Assembly: GCA_023417975.1 (NCBI GenBank)
Contig: JAEZDX010000643.1
Coordinates: 1 to 5,789 of the forward strand
Source: Bacillota bacterium
GTDB lineage: Bacteria; Bacillota; Clostridia; Clostridiales; Clostridiaceae
DNA: 5,789 bases
Direction of reading: 5' to 3'
How positions within the stretch are numbered: position 1 is the first letter of the stretch; every line of letters begins with the position of its first letter. Positions 1 through 5,789 of this stretch are shown in pieces. A program made the translations under genes and the position numbers. Below the pieces are notes generated by a model, which saw only the letters and a list, made by a program, of their open reading frames with translations, searched no databases and had not been told where the DNA came from.

Positions 1-371
1 TTGAACTTATTGCAGTTATAGCTATTCTTGCCATTTTGGCCGCAATAATAGTACCAAGGATAAGCAACTTATCAACATCGGCAAAAGAAAGGGCAGCAAG
101 GGCAGATGCAAGGACTATATTATCTCAAGTTGAAGTTTACAATGCAACAGTTACAGATAGTAATAAGATAATTAAGGATGATGCTCAATTATCGGCAATT
201 ACAGCTGCATCAGCTACATATGATACTACCATTGATGCCTATACTCAGTTAGTTAATAGTGTACAAACTGCTATTAATAAAAGTGAAAGTATTAAAGTAG
301 GTGCCAGCACTGTTTCAATTTTAGGAACAACTACAATTACAGCACTAAGAAATGCAGTTGCAACTCAATAG
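1..371 (+). CDS. pilA: Type IV major-type pilin (PilA-like), 5' end cut off by the window edge
   Basis: This is the fibre subunit of a type IV pilus, inserted in the membrane and then polymerised. The frame is open from base 3 to the TAG at 369-371, giving 122 visible residues. The first visible codon is Glu, followed by LIAVIAILAILAAIIVP and RISN. This is the N-terminal hydrophobic pilin helix, and the first Glu is the conserved Glu5 of the mature protein. Only the leader peptide and about four mature residues are missing. After the helix comes a typical KERAARADARTILSQVEVY amphipathic stretch, then a short Ala/Thr/Ser-rich globular part ending in ALRNAVATQ. With a mature length of about 126 residues it is a short pilin, and it has no cysteine, so it lacks the C-terminal disulfide loop of Gram-negative pilins. 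A long hairpin follows the stop codon. A pseudopilin role is possible, but position and composition favour the major pilin. Confidence 0.88.
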   Translation, partial: ELIAVIAILAILAAIIVPRISNLSTSAKERAARADARTILSQVEVYNATVTDSNKIIKDDAQLSAITAASATYDTTIDAYTQLVNSVQTAINKSESIKVGASTVSILGTTTITALRNAVATQ

Positions 372-377
372 TCATAA

Positions 378-438
378 TTTTAAGGTTGAGAATTTTGGTT
401 GAAATGTATATTTCAACCTATAATTCTCAATTTTAAAA
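378..438 (+). terminator. Long imperfect hairpin after the pilin gene (terminator, attenuator or stabiliser)
   Basis: The inner stem is GGTTGAAAT (397-405) paired with ATTTCAACC (410-418) around a GTAT loop. After a small TT/TAT internal loop, TTGAGAATT (386-394) pairs perfectly with AATTCTCAA (422-430). TTTTAAGG (378-385) can then pair with TTTTAAAA (431-438) through two G-U pairs, giving about 26 bp in all. The 18-bp core is followed directly by TTTT (431-434), but there is no long U tract. It starts 6 nt after the pilin stop codon. The pairing is seen directly; terminator, partial attenuator or 3'-end stabiliser are inferences. A role in keeping pilin mRNA in excess over the assembly genes would fit. 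Confidence 0.72.
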
Positions 439-504
439 GCTCCTAATTGTCAATATGCATAATTATTAATTGCTAAACATCAATTTAGGTTCAATCAGAG
501 AAAT

Positions 505-512
505 GAGAGGTG
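505..512 (+). promoter_or_regulatory. Ribosome binding site deciding the pilM start
   Basis: GAGAGGTG lies so that its GAGAGG core ends 8 nt before the ATG at 519. An in-frame GTG at 510-512 overlaps this site and so cannot use it. A later in-frame ATG at 534 lacks a comparable site. The ATG at 519 is therefore the best start. Confidence 0.7.
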
Positions 513-518
513 TTAACT

Positions 519-1550
519 ATGCTGCAAGGAATTATGGACAGCACTAGGTTGGCGGTAGATATAAGTGATAACATATTAAAGGCTGTATACGGAAACAGCT
601 CAAGCATAAAATGCGCGGAAATATTAAAGCTGGAGGATAACTGCATAACAGACGGAAAAATTATTGATATGGAAGCTGTAAGAAAAGCCCTAGACGGCTT
701 TATTGTAAAAACAAATATTAAAAATAGAAATGTTTCATTTTCCATTCATGGACAAGATGTTGTGGTAAGACAAATTGAGTGCCCTGCTTTGAAGGAGAAA
801 GGGCTGCGAGAAGCAGCTGAGTGGGAGATAGGTCAAAATCTTCCCGGAGGCGGGGAAAACCATTATATAGATTATGAAGTATTAGACAAAAAGGATATTA
901 AAAAAAATAAATCGGTTAAGCTTATGGTAGCTGCAGCGCCTAGGGAAAAGGTTGATCAGTTAATAAGTCTAAGCCAGAAGCTTAAGCTAAAAGTGCAAAG
1001 TGTAGATGTTTATTCTAATTGCATAGTAAGAGTGTTCAACAGAATATGCAGGAATGGGAAGGCTGTAGGAATATTGGATATGGGAGATGTAACTACAAGC
1101 TTTACTATAATTGATAACGGGAAGCTATTCATAGATAGAGAAGTGCCTTTTGGATTAAATAATATAAAATACTTTTTGGCTAGAAGAGAAAATATAGGTT
1201 TGGAGTTTGTGGACAAACATATTTATGAAAGCATAGATTTTTCAGCCTTAAGAACCACCGATGAGGTTCAAAGCAGAATGAAAATAATGCTGGATAATAT
1301 GTGTTCAACCTTTCAAAATGTAATACGTTTCTATAACATGGGAAGAACCGAGCAAGACTTGGAATATATATATGTAATAGGCGCAGGGGCCAAGCTGAAA
1401 GGCTTTGAATTTTATATAAAATCATACTTTGGCTGTAAAGTACAGTCGCTGAGTTCACAAAAAGTTATGAATCATAAAATTAAATTGCCATCAGATGTTG
1501 ATTATTCTAAGTTTATAAGTACTATAGGCTTACTTATGAGAAAGGAGTAA
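519..1550 (+). CDS. pilM: Type IV pilus assembly protein PilM, actin-like ATPase-fold protein
   Basis: PilM is a cytoplasmic, FtsA/actin-like protein that docks on the N-terminal tail of PilN and links the pilus motor to the inner-membrane PilN-PilO complex. The 343-residue length is normal for the family. Visible landmarks are the phosphate-1 region LAVDISDNILKAV (residues 11-23), the family segment around CPALKEKGLREAAEWEIGQN (88-107) that continues into LP, the phosphate-2 strand-turn ILDMGDVTTSFTI (185-197), the adenosine-type loop YVIGAGAKLKG (285-295), and the C-terminal DYSKFISTIGLLMRK (328-342). The phosphate-1 turn reads DISDN where DIG plus small residues is usual, so nucleotide binding may be weakened. 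It has no signal peptide or membrane segment. The start is the ATG at 519, 8 nt after GAGAGG. Only three bases separate its stop codon from pilN, whose Shine-Dalgarno site lies inside the 3' end of pilM, and both genes share one reading frame. Confidence 0.93.
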   Translation: MLQGIMDSTRLAVDISDNILKAVYGNSSSIKCAEILKLEDNCITDGKIIDMEAVRKALDGFIVKTNIKNRNVSFSIHGQDVVVRQIECPALKEKGLREAAEWEIGQNLPGGGENHYIDYEVLDKKDIKKNKSVKLMVAAAPREKVDQLISLSQKLKLKVQSVDVYSNCIVRVFNRICRNGKAVGILDMGDVTTSFTIIDNGKLFIDREVPFGLNNIKYFLARRENIGLEFVDKHIYESIDFSALRTTDEVQSRMKIMLDNMCSTFQNVIRFYNMGRTEQDLEYIYVIGAGAKLKGFEFYIKSYFGCKVQSLSSQKVMNHKIKLPSDVDYSKFISTIGLLMRKE

Positions 1551-1553
1551 CGT

Positions 1554-2081
1554 ATGGGAGAGCTTAATTTAATTCCGTATTCTCTCAGAAAGGATAGTAA
1601 TAAGAAAAAACAATACACACAAGTAGTAGCAGTGGCAGCAATATTAGCAATTATCTTTCTAGCAGGTATTATCATACCGGAAATTAAATATAGCAGTGCA
1701 GTGTCCACAAAAAGGGACTTGGAGGAAAAGTTAAAGGGCAGTGAAAATATATTAAAGCAAAGTACCGATTTATCGAAACAGATTAGCGATATAAAGTCAT
1801 ACATAAGTGAAACGGAGAAGGCTACTACAAAAAAGCTGCGACCTACGGAGGAACTTGAAAAGATAAGAGTTAAGCTTCCATCAGACGTAACAGTATTATC
1901 ATTTAATTACGATGTAACCGGCCATATAGTAATAAATGGGCAAACCAAAAACTATAACTCAATTTCAGAATTTGCTGCAAATCTTGAAGAAAGTAAAAAT
2001 TATTCGAAAATTATAGTTAACGATATTCAAAGGGATGCAAATACAGATATATATAAGTTTACAATTAATATTTCATATTAG
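1554..2081 (+). CDS. pilN: Type IV pilus assembly protein PilN, single-pass membrane protein
   Basis: PilN has a short cytoplasmic tail that binds PilM, one membrane helix, and an outer-side coiled coil and small alpha/beta domain that pairs with PilO. The 175-residue protein begins GELNLIPYSLRKD, matching the family's conserved (I/L)NL(L/I)P tail. Residues about 23-44 form the membrane helix, after a basic stretch KDSNKKKQ that fits the inside-positive rule. Residues about 48-92 are a charged, heptad-like coiled coil. The C-terminal part (about 95-175) includes LPSDVTVLSFNYDVTGHIVINGQ-type beta strands (108-130) and the segment SISEFAANLEESKNYSKI (136-153), as expected for the ferredoxin-like fold. 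The start ATG follows AAAGGAG (1541-1547) with 6 nt spacing. The gene is separate here; I recall that C. difficile carries a fused pilMN. Confidence 0.93.
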   Translation: MGELNLIPYSLRKDSNKKKQYTQVVAVAAILAIIFLAGIIIPEIKYSSAVSTKRDLEEKLKGSENILKQSTDLSKQISDIKSYISETEKATTKKLRPTEELEKIRVKLPSDVTVLSFNYDVTGHIVINGQTKNYNSISEFAANLEESKNYSKIIVNDIQRDANTDIYKFTINISY

Positions 2082-2100
2082 CGGAAACCGAGGTGATTAA

Positions 2101-2772
2101 ATGAAAAACTTGAGCATGAAAGAAAAGATTTTATTGTTAGGAGTGTTATTGGCAGGAATAGTATATGTTTATTTCACATTTTATCTTACACCTATGCTTA
2201 ATAAAACAGAGCAAATAAATATAAGGGTGGAAAGCTTGGAAGCTGACTTTGATAAGGTTACAGTAGCTAAGGTGAAAACAGCAAGCTTACAAAAGGAATT
2301 AAAGGACCTACAAGGAAAAAGAGATGAATTGATGAAGGCGGTACCAGGTACAGCGAGAGTGCCGGATATTATATATAATATTAAAAAATATACAGATGGC
2401 GGCAAGGTAAGATTGGATGATTTACAGATAGAAGATGTGAAGGAAGCAGAAGACAGCCAAAACACAAACAATCAAAACGGTAATAATACGAAAAATAGTT
2501 CCGATGCTCAAGCTTCAAGCAATAGGCTTAAGAGTATACCTATTCATATTACCTTATCAGGCAGTTATGGAAGTGTGAACAATGTGATCAAACAAATTGA
2601 AGAAGAGTCACGGGCAAACAGTTTTATGCAGCTAAGCTTTGATAAAAAAAGTGACAGCTCAGATATAACAGCAAAATTGGTTATAGCATATTATTGCGCA
2701 GGAAATCAACAACAGCAAGCGGATTATCAGTTCAATACAAACACCTACTCCAAGGAAGACCCATTCAAATAG
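2101..2772 (+). CDS. pilO: Type IV pilus assembly protein PilO, single-pass membrane protein
   Basis: PilO is the partner of PilN in the inner-membrane alignment complex. The 223-residue protein has a short basic N-terminus (MKNLSMKEK), a membrane helix at about 9-29, and a long coiled coil at about 33-79 (ESLEADFDKV, LQKELKDLQGKRDELMKAV). The segment VPDIIYNIKKYTDGGKVRLD (87-106) is typical of the family. An Asn/Ser/Gln-rich, probably disordered linker follows (about 116-141). The C-terminal ferredoxin-like half contains IPIHITLSGSYGSVNNVIKQ (146-165) and then the RANSFMQLSF strand. The tail is Gln/Asn-rich and ends in DPFK. The gene starts 19 nt after the pilN stop codon, with GAGGTG (2090-2095) 5 nt before the ATG. 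Sequence identity across this family is low; architecture and position after pilM and pilN carry much of the call. Confidence 0.9.
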   Translation: MKNLSMKEKILLLGVLLAGIVYVYFTFYLTPMLNKTEQINIRVESLEADFDKVTVAKVKTASLQKELKDLQGKRDELMKAVPGTARVPDIIYNIKKYTDGGKVRLDDLQIEDVKEAEDSQNTNNQNGNNTKNSSDAQASSNRLKSIPIHITLSGSYGSVNNVIKQIEEESRANSFMQLSFDKKSDSSDITAKLVIAYYCAGNQQQQADYQFNTNTYSKEDPFK

Positions 2773-2821
2773 CCCATTATTAATTTATTTCTTAGTAGGA
2801 GTGGTATAAGGTGGTGGCTAT

Positions 2822-3343
2822 ATGAAAAAGAAAGGATTTACTCTTGTAGAGCTCATAGCAGCTATGGCACTGCTTATGGTAGTTTTGTCCGTAGTGGCTG
2901 GAGCATCTTCTGCTGCAATTAAGATGAACAAGCAAGTTGAAGAAAATTCAAATACATATAATTTTAATCAATATATTATACAGACCTTCAAGAGTGGAGG
3001 TAAAAGCTATGTAAATGCCTTGAGCGGCGGTTCAGGCGCTTATAAAGGATATTTCTATTTTAATAATAAAAGTGACATTGATGGTAAATTAAACATTGAT
3101 TCCTTTCTAACGGACACCGGGGATATATATGCGAAAATGATAGCTCAAGGGGCAGCATCAGGAAAAAAATATGGAGCCTGCTTTGAATTCAGCACATCAA
3201 TTATGATAGGTCAAACCTTAGATACAAATGCAAATATAACTCTGAATTCAAAACTAAATGCATGCAGAATGTATGTAAGAGTGGTTGAAATAGGAAAAGA
3301 AAATGATCAGAACAGTTCTCTGGTTGTTTATTTGGGTAGGTGA
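2822..3343 (+). CDS. pilV: Minor pilin with class III prepilin leader (PilV-like)
   Basis: This is a minor pilin or pseudopilin, cleaved and N-methylated by prepilin peptidase and then built into the pilus or its priming complex. The leader is MKKKG followed by FTLVELIAAMALLMVVLSVV, so cleavage is expected between Gly5 and Phe6, and Glu10 is Glu5 of the mature protein. The hydrophobic helix runs to about residue 33. The C-terminal domain (about 40-173) is Asn/Ser/Gly-rich with two cysteines, Cys120 and Cys148, which could form a disulfide. The full length of 173 residues suits a minor pilin. The start ATG lies 7 nt after AAGGTGG (2808-2814), and 49 bp separate it from pilO with no promoter or hairpin that I can see. 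The name pilV rests on gene order (after pilO, before the pilU-like and pilK-like genes); the pilin class itself is secure. Confidence 0.85.
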   Translation: MKKKGFTLVELIAAMALLMVVLSVVAGASSAAIKMNKQVEENSNTYNFNQYIIQTFKSGGKSYVNALSGGSGAYKGYFYFNNKSDIDGKLNIDSFLTDTGDIYAKMIAQGAASGKKYGACFEFSTSIMIGQTLDTNANITLNSKLNACRMYVRVVEIGKENDQNSSLVVYLGR

Positions 3344-3344
3344 T
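3338..3344 (+). promoter_or_regulatory. Ribosome binding site favouring a GTG start for the pilU-like gene
   Basis: AGGTGAT matches seven bases of the full anti-Shine-Dalgarno complement. Its AGG core ends 8 nt before the GTG at 3349 but only 2 nt before the ATG at 3343, so the GTG has the normal spacing. The site overlaps the pilV stop codon (TGA, 3341-3343), which implies coupled translation. Confidence 0.55.
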
Positions 3345-3348
3345 GACT

Positions 3349-4278
3349 GTGATAAAAAAGGGCTTTACACTAGTAGAATTGACAGTGACAATTTCATTAT
3401 TAGCTATTGTCGGTATGGCATGCTATTCTGTTTTAACTTACTATACAAGGCTCAGTTCAAGCTTGGAAAGCAAAAATTTAGTGCAAGAAAGTTTGGATAA
3501 CTTCAGAAAAAGCATATATGCTGAAATCAGAAATGCTTCTTCTACGATTGACCCTCAAAATGTAGGAGGCGTGTATCAGTTTCCTGGAACGGACATGGCT
3601 TATAACAACGATTATTGCAAAATTAATTTGTACAGGCCTCTTATTTATAGTATGGGAATAAACGGATCAAAGGTTTACTATGTATATGATAAAATAAACA
3701 AAGAGATCAGAAAGGTAGAAGTACCTGTAGATAGTTCTGTAACATCCGGGATAAAATATTTTCCGGTGAATATTCAGTTGGATAGTACGAATAAAGGAAC
3801 AAACTGGGACGTTATTAATGAAGTTGACATACCGTCCTATGAAAGCCGTTCTTATAATATAAATGAACAGGTTATACTTAAAGGTCTTGATATAAATTGT
3901 GATACAACAGAGGATGGTATTACTAACCCAATGCATTTTACAAATTTTACGCTAGTTGGAGCATATAAGGCAACAGCCTATGAAAATATAGCAATTATTA
4001 AGAGCAATGTGATGGATAAGGCAGGAAAGCTTAATTGGTTTAAAATATTTATATCACCACAGAATATTAAATACTATACAAATACCAAGGACGTATTGAT
4101 ATCAAGAAATATAACTGCTCCTTCCTCGGATGATGCTGTTACTGTGACTCCAAATACAAGCGATGCAGGAAATTCTCACAAATATTATGAGATAGGAGTG
4201 TCCGCAAGCTATAAGGGAGAAACAAGAACTATGAATTTCAGAGTGGCGACAGTGGATTTTGGAGGTGACATTAAATGA
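3349..4278 (+). CDS. pilU: Minor pilin with class III prepilin leader (PilU-like)
   Basis: This is a second minor pilin or pseudopilin. From the chosen GTG start it has 309 residues and begins MIKKG then FTLVELTVTISLLAIVGMAC, so cleavage is expected after Gly5, with Glu10 becoming mature Glu5. The membrane helix runs to about residue 32. The following SLESKNLVQESLDNFRKSIYAEIR (about 38-61) continues the pilin helix. Such an N-terminus with a long beta-rich body resembles GspJ/PilW-type minor pilins, an inference from architecture. The body has Cys90 and Cys184, a possible disulfide, while Cys25 lies in the membrane helix. The alternative ATG at 3343 would add two residues (MTVIKKG) and overlaps the pilV stop codon by one base. 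GTG is preferred because of Shine-Dalgarno spacing. The 3' end overlaps the pilK-like gene by four bases (ATGA). The name pilU rests on gene order and here means a pilin, not the PilU retraction ATPase of Gram-negatives. Confidence 0.83.
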   Translation: MIKKGFTLVELTVTISLLAIVGMACYSVLTYYTRLSSSLESKNLVQESLDNFRKSIYAEIRNASSTIDPQNVGGVYQFPGTDMAYNNDYCKINLYRPLIYSMGINGSKVYYVYDKINKEIRKVEVPVDSSVTSGIKYFPVNIQLDSTNKGTNWDVINEVDIPSYESRSYNINEQVILKGLDINCDTTEDGITNPMHFTNFTLVGAYKATAYENIAIIKSNVMDKAGKLNWFKIFISPQNIKYYTNTKDVLISRNITAPSSDDAVTVTPNTSDAGNSHKYYEIGVSASYKGETRTMNFRVATVDFGGDIK

Positions 4279-5735
4279 GAAAGAAAAACGGCAGTGCATT
4301 AGTAATGTCAATTGCTGTTATTGCTATATTGACCATATTAAGTGCAGCTATTATAACTACTACTGCAATGGCTTATAAATCCAACAGACTCAACGAAAAT
4401 CTTGATGCAGTAGGACTAATGGCCGAATCGGGCGTAGAAAAAGGCTTGATGCAATTAAAACAAAAGCTGCTTGAAACTCCGGATATTTTTGTCGAAGACA
4501 GACCTTTCGCAGCTAAGAATTTTAAGTTTTCAGATAGCAATATCAATTGTACTGTTACATTCCAAGATATTAGCAATATAGAGTCTCAGGGGCCGGGAGT
4601 ATCCATAACTTCAACAGCTGTGCAAAGCGGAACTAATGTGAGAAAAAATCTTAAGGCTTATATTCTGAAAAAAGACATATCCAATGAGTATTTTGATCTT
4701 ATTTTCGGTAATATATTTACTACTTTAGATAATGTATCAGGAAATTCAAATACAACCTTCACTATGCAAGAAAGTGTTAATGATTTGAATTTGGATGGAA
4801 GCATGTACTTACAGGGCGCTAACTTAAGCATAAAACCAAAATCTTTGACTTACACCTCCGGAGAAATAAAAACTATAGCCACCAATGTATCCAAGAATTC
4901 TGCAGTAACCAGTATAGTCAAAAATTCAGCCTTAAGTCAATTTAACATATTACCGGTACTTTCAACACCTGTTTTTCCGGATCCGGGGCTTACAGATTTT
5001 TATGGAGACAACTTCTATACGAACCCAAACCCCAACTACAAAATTTTTGGAGAACGGCAGACTTCAACCGACGACAGCGGAAACACCATAACTTCTCTAG
5101 TAACCTTCAAAATCACTAAGAAATCTCCAACAGTAACAGATACTTTTGATTGGTCGGCTTTTGTAGCAAATGTAAAAGATTTTATAATGAGACGCATGAT
5201 AACAGTAGTAAGTAATAGCAGAAATAATAACCTATACAATCAATATAAAAACGGTAAGCTAATATATACTGAAACGAGAAGCGGAGGAAAGTATTTTTAC
5301 AACTTTACCTACCCTTCTTCAGACTGGAACAGTAACGATTATGGTACCGAATTTGAAGATGCCTATAAAGGTATGTATAAAATGTATATAATAGACGGTA
5401 ATGTATCCATTAAGCAGCCTAGCAGCACAGGCTCTTACATTAATCATATAATATACTGTCCTTACACTGTAACAATAGATCATCCATCAGATAATAATAA
5501 ATTTGTATTTCAAACAAGTTCTATTTTGGCAAAGCGGATAGAAATAAAGAATTTGGCAAATGGATCAAACAGAGGATATATTGAACTTAAAAGAATAAAG
5601 AAAATTGATGAGATAGAAGATGCAAAATCGGGATTCAGTCCTCAAAACAGAGCAAATATAAACAGATTTCTAATAAATCATCTTGATGGCTACGCCGATG
5701 CTTTGAGGTTTAAGGTATACAAGTGGGAAGGATAG
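4275..5735 (+). CDS. pilK: Large minor pilin lacking Glu5, PilX/GspK-like N-terminus (PilK-like), likely tip subunit
   Basis: This 486-residue protein begins MRKKNG then SALVMSIAVIAILTILSAAI, a pilin-like leader and hydrophobic helix (about 7-33). It continues AYKSNRLNENLDAVGLMAES and GVEKGLMQLKQKL, the AESG-and-helix pattern typical of PilX N-terminal domain proteins. If cleaved after Gly6, the mature protein starts SALVM, with Met where Glu5 should be and Ser instead of Phe at position 1. GspK-type tip pseudopilins also lack Glu5, so a place at the pilus tip is likely. The body (about 85-486) is Asn/Ser/Thr-rich and appears beta-rich, with strand-like pieces such as LNLDGSMYLQGANLSI (171-186) and YIIDGNVSIKQ (371-381). 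It has only two cysteines, Cys92 and Cys395. ATG overlaps the pilU-like stop codon (ATGA) and follows GGAGGTGA (4261-4268). The body could be an adhesin-like domain, but I recognise no specific one. The name rests on position, size and N-terminus. Confidence 0.8.
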   Translation: MRKKNGSALVMSIAVIAILTILSAAIITTTAMAYKSNRLNENLDAVGLMAESGVEKGLMQLKQKLLETPDIFVEDRPFAAKNFKFSDSNINCTVTFQDISNIESQGPGVSITSTAVQSGTNVRKNLKAYILKKDISNEYFDLIFGNIFTTLDNVSGNSNTTFTMQESVNDLNLDGSMYLQGANLSIKPKSLTYTSGEIKTIATNVSKNSAVTSIVKNSALSQFNILPVLSTPVFPDPGLTDFYGDNFYTNPNPNYKIFGERQTSTDDSGNTITSLVTFKITKKSPTVTDTFDWSAFVANVKDFIMRRMITVVSNSRNNNLYNQYKNGKLIYTETRSGGKYFYNFTYPSSDWNSNDYGTEFEDAYKGMYKMYIIDGNVSIKQPSSTGSYINHIIYCPYTVTIDHPSDNNKFVFQTSSILAKRIEIKNLANGSNRGYIELKRIKKIDEIEDAKSGFSPQNRANINRFLINHLDGYADALRFKVYKWEG

Positions 5736-5744
5736 TAATCTATA

Positions 5745-5772
5745 AATACAAAATATTACAAATATGTATAAT
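5745..5772 (+). promoter_or_regulatory. Possible promoter at the right edge (consensus -10, weak -35)
   Basis: A perfect TATAAT stands at 5767-5772, preceded by TG at 5765-5766. The best upstream match at usual spacing is AATACA (5745-5750, 16-bp spacer), which agrees with TTGACA at only three positions. The region is almost all A and T, so a chance TATAAT is quite likely. It could drive a gene beyond the window. Confidence 0.22.
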
Positions 5773-5789
5773 ATAAGTATATTTATTTC

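Noticed and set aside
447..475. Possible pilM promoter: TTGTCA (447-452) with TTGCTA at 17-bp spacing, or CATAAT (458-463)
   Set aside because: TTGTCA is a fair -35, but TTGCTA is a poor -10, and CATAAT has no convincing -35 at proper distance. In such AT-rich DNA these matches are expected by chance. A promoter downstream of the hairpin remains possible but is not supported.
491..745. Open frame on the - strand opposite the start of pilM
   Set aside because: It lies wholly or mostly opposite pilM, has no good Shine-Dalgarno site or family resemblance, and is explained as a shadow. The same applies to the - strand frames at 1010-1216, 1180-1458, 1502-1804, 2181-2471, 3667-3936, 4102-4311, 4373-4576 and 5036-5239.
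534..1550. Alternative pilM start at the ATG at 534
   Set aside because: It would shorten the protein by five residues, but the Shine-Dalgarno site GAGAGG lies at the right distance from the ATG at 519 and too far from 534.
3303..3500. Short + strand frame across the pilV-pilU junction
   Set aside because: It overlaps two well-supported pilin genes in another frame and its Cys/Phe/Tyr-rich translation resembles no pilin or known protein; it is a shadow.
5755..5789. Possible terminator hairpin AAATAT...ATATTT after the pilK-like gene
   Set aside because: The stem is only six A-T pairs with a large loop and no G-C pairs, so it would not be stable; such pairings are common by chance in this AT-rich stretch.
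1..5789. CRISPR array, insertion sequence, tRNA/rRNA, toxin-antitoxin or phage genes
   Set aside because: I saw no regularly spaced repeats, transposase-like frame, terminal inverted repeats or structured RNA gene. Coding sequence of pilus genes accounts for nearly the whole window.

Overview
The window is a stretch of a type IV pilus (T4P) gene cluster, every gene on the + strand. The DNA is AT-rich, Shine-Dalgarno sites are strong and purine-rich (AAAGGAG, GGAGGTGA, GAGGTG), and the proteins are rich in Lys, Asn and Ile. These traits, and the pilin types, point to a low-GC Gram-positive, most likely a member of the Clostridia. The genus cannot be fixed from this sequence alone.

Layout: (1) the 3' part of a short, cysteine-free major-type pilin gene (pilA-like), cut by the left edge only a few residues before Glu5 of the mature protein; (2) a 26-bp-stem imperfect hairpin just after the pilin stop codon, probably a terminator, attenuator or mRNA stabiliser; (3) the inner-membrane assembly genes pilM (actin-like), pilN and pilO, tightly packed; (4) three minor-pilin genes in a row, pilV-like, pilU-like and pilK-like, joined by overlapping or nearly overlapping stop and start codons; (5) about 50 bp of very AT-rich DNA at the right edge with a possible -10 element. 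The gaps around the hairpin (372-518) and between pilO and pilV (2773-2821) are the only other non-coding stretches, and none exceeds 300 bp.

How the genes fit together: PilM sits on the cytoplasmic face and is expected to hold the N-terminal LNLIP-type tail of PilN. PilN and PilO are single-pass membrane proteins with coiled coils and are expected to pair, linking the motor to the growing fibre. PilA forms the fibre shaft. PilV, PilU and PilK are expected to form a priming or tip complex, with the large Glu5-lacking PilK at the tip. The motor ATPase, platform protein and prepilin peptidase genes (pilB, pilC, pilD, pilT) are not in this window and presumably flank it. As I recall it, the order A-M-N-O-V-U-K matches the main T4P cluster of Clostridioides difficile.

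I see no novel defence, mobile or RNA system. The points most worth a second look are that pilM and pilN share one reading frame and are separated by a single stop codon, the hairpin behind the pilin gene, the missing Glu5 and large body of PilK, and a cysteine pair in each minor-pilin body but none in the visible major pilin.
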